From Nitrosospira sp. (GTDB lineage: Bacteria > Pseudomonadota > Gammaproteobacteria > Burkholderiales > Nitrosomonadaceae), in contig JACDGV010000011.1 in NCBI GenBank assembly GCA_013821425.1, positions 1-64,000 of the forward strand: DNA of 64,000 bases. The letters are read 5' to 3'. Position 1 is the stretch's first letter, and every line of letters starts with the position of its first letter. The notes under the pieces are model-generated. The model was not told where the DNA came from. It worked only from the letters and a program-made list of their open reading frames with translations, and ran no database searches. This document shows, piece after piece, positions 62,572 to 64,000 of the stretch. Both the position numbers and the translations under genes were made by a program.

Positions 62572-63327
62572 ATGACAATGAGCGACAAGTCGAAGCCAGG
62601 CGGAGTTTCGAAATGGTGGAAGCAGGTTGTCGGAGGAACTACATCTGATGCTCTCACCCGTTACTGCGACAAGGGGCATCCCATGGATCCAAATTGGTCG
62701 GTTTGTGCCTATTGCGACGCCGAAAGCCGTGCTAACCAGAAAACCGCAACCCCGAATACCGCCGAGTCAGATGACTTTGAATCAAACGAAAACATGCAAA
62801 GGAGCAAATTCATGGAGAGAGGAACAACAAAGATAGACTCGGGACTGCCAGATGAGCCCAGAGGCACGACCAAAATCGACACGGGTACCGATACCGATAC
62901 GCCACAAAGGAAGAAGTCCGGAACTCAGGAGCGAAAAATCACAGGAGTGCTGGTTACGTTTTCATGGAGGTTCCAAGGTGAGTTATTCGTGCTCTATGAA
63001 GGTCGTAATGTGATCGGTTCAGCGGCATCAAGCGATATACAGATTACTACTGATCCAGGCATGTCGGGCGAACATGCTGTCATCCTCTGCCGCGCCGGAA
63101 GGGACGAGCTGCACGATCTGCTCAGCACGAATGGCACTTTCCTGAACGAGAAATATGTGGCAAGGGATGGTGCGGATCTAGTTGACGGCGGGAGTATCAA
63201 AACCGGGGGAACGGTATTCGAGTTCAGGAAGATAACGAGCGGCGGTGATAAAGTCATCCGCCGCGAACGGCAGGAATATGAAGAGGGCCATTCTCGAAGC
63301 AGGGGTCCCGGTGAAACCGCTATCTAG
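62572..63327 (+). CDS. Zinc-ribbon and FHA-domain protein
   Basis: 251 residues. The N-terminus carries CDKGHPMDPNWSVCAYC, a zinc-ribbon. A linker (about 65-125) contains two near-identical RGTTKID blocks with Thr residues suited to phosphorylation (ERGTTKID, PRGTTKID), then an FHA domain (about 125-225, NVIGSAASSDIQI, SGEHAVI, STNGTFLNE). It may be a kinase substrate that binds its own or partner phosphothreonines. Placed between phosphatase and kinase genes. Confidence 0.85.
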   Translation: MTMSDKSKPGGVSKWWKQVVGGTTSDALTRYCDKGHPMDPNWSVCAYCDAESRANQKTATPNTAESDDFESNENMQRSKFMERGTTKIDSGLPDEPRGTTKIDTGTDTDTPQRKKSGTQERKITGVLVTFSWRFQGELFVLYEGRNVIGSAASSDIQITTDPGMSGEHAVILCRAGRDELHDLLSTNGTFLNEKYVARDGADLVDGGSIKTGGTVFEFRKITSGGDKVIRRERQEYEEGHSRSRGPGETAI

Positions 63328-63396
63328 CCGGCAACGGGGCGCTATCAAAAGCAAATTGAGCGGCGCCCCTGCTGCTCTATCGGTTCCTGATCCTAC

Positions 63397-64000
63397 ATGA
63401 GTTTGGAGATGAACCGGTCTGGATATCGCCATACCGGGCGCCTGGCTTTATCGAAAGGACAGGCCTGCGGAAGATATGTGCTGGAGCAAGTGCTTGGCAA
63501 CGGCGGAATGGGTGTTGTCTGGAAAGCCTGGGATCCCAAAGCGAAGCGGCATGTTGCCCTGAAAGTCGTCGCCGAAGGTCTTCTTGCAGAGCCGGGTATC
63601 GGGGCCCGCTTTCAGGACGAAGTAAGACGTCACGCACGTTTAAACCATCCCCGCATTGTCGCGTTACTCGACACCTTTTCACTTCATGACCAGCAGTGCA
63701 TGGTGATGAGCCTAATACAGGGCGAATCTCTCGAAACACTTTTGGAACGTAGCCCCCATCATAGCCTGCCGCTGGATGTTGCCCTGCAAATTATGACCGA
63801 TGTGCTGGCCGCTCTTGATTACGCCCATCGTCACGGCATATTGCACCGGGACGTCAAACCCCCCAATATCCTGTTGGATTCAGCGCAACACGCCTATCTG
63901 GCCGATTTTGGAATCTCGCTGGCTATCGGCGAAGCGCGGCTTACCCGAGCCGGGGTGGCAGTAGGAACAGCTGAATACATGAGTCCGGAACAGATTCGCA
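63397..64000 (+). CDS. Ser/Thr protein kinase, 5' part (runs off window)
   Basis: 201 codons from the ATG at 63397, no stop before the window end. Kinase motifs: LEQVLGNGGMGVVWKAWD, VALKVV with the ATP-binding Lys, LHRDVKPPNILL, ADFGISLA and GTAEYMSPEQI. Unlike the kinase at 26048 it has the canonical HRDxKxxN loop. Closes the VWA-FHA, PP2C, FHA, kinase set. Confidence 0.92.
   Translation, partial: MSLEMNRSGYRHTGRLALSKGQACGRYVLEQVLGNGGMGVVWKAWDPKAKRHVALKVVAEGLLAEPGIGARFQDEVRRHARLNHPRIVALLDTFSLHDQQCMVMSLIQGESLETLLERSPHHSLPLDVALQIMTDVLAALDYAHRHGILHRDVKPPNILLDSAQHAYLADFGISLAIGEARLTRAGVAVGTAEYMSPEQIR

Overview
The window looks like chromosome from a betaproteobacterium of the Nitrosospira/Nitrosomonadaceae type. 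This is an inference from gene style: PEP-CTERM exported proteins, a c-di-GMP riboswitch, a two-partner secretion system, RAYT/REP elements, and a large extracellular contractile injection system (eCIS). No rRNA or tRNA gene was seen. The assignment should be checked with cysS or a genome search.

Layout. 1-10.6 kb is mostly housekeeping and exported functions: the edge of an IS3-like element, a PEP-CTERM protein, a 3 x 77-bp tandem repeat and a c-di-GMP-I riboswitch ahead of a secreted subtilase, an M48 lipoprotein protease, a frameshifted PEP-CTERM gene, two tandem cyclophilins, an L,D-transpeptidase with a TPR partner, and cysS. 10.9-17.5 kb, all on the minus strand, is an eCIS satellite island: a sigma-54 activator, a PAAR-like DUF4280 protein, one intact DUF4157 effector, and three decayed genes (an exported protein with two compensating frameshifts, a DUF4157 remnant, and a DUF922 metalloprotease). 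17.9-24.1 kb is a two-partner secretion pair whose TpsA exoprotein ends in a caspase-like protease. 24.3-27.8 kb holds a lipoprotein, a small membrane protein, an OmpA-like protein and a Ser/Thr kinase with DUF4384. 28-32.3 kb is a patchy accessory stretch with a RAYT transposase, REP-like palindromes, a broken vapBC and an intact brnTA.

32.3-59.3 kb is the eCIS locus, one long minus-strand gene train. Read in its own direction it runs: DUF4255 cap protein, carboxypeptidase-regulatory-like protein, two sheaths, a tube, an assembly protein, a DUF6760-like protein, a second tube, a 937-aa disordered protein, a LysM/Afp7-like protein, a gpD-like hub, a gpV/gp5 spike, gp25, two J-like baseplate proteins, a tail-I protein, a 45-aa ORF, a 'GQLL' baseplate-associated protein, the AAA+ ATPase, a decayed protease/FHA gene, and then the cargo. 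The cargo genes are a leader-only DUF4157-type protein and a 1637-aa DUF4157 protein whose C-terminus carries an H-x-E...C-x-x-C deaminase signature. Upstream of the train I find a sigma-54-like -24/-12 element and, about 155 bp further upstream, a 12-bp palindrome. These link the locus on paper to the sigma-54 activator at 10.9 kb.

59.9-64 kb, divergent on the plus strand, is a protein-phosphorylation module: VWA-FHA membrane protein, PP2C phosphatase, zinc-ribbon-FHA protein, and a Ser/Thr kinase running off the end. The most notable items are the putative deaminase cargo, the shared N-terminal leader of the DUF4157 proteins, the TpsA-caspase fusion, and the stacked riboswitch/RBS hairpin. 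At least seven genes are broken, several at homopolymer runs, so sequencing error must be excluded before biological conclusions are drawn from them.
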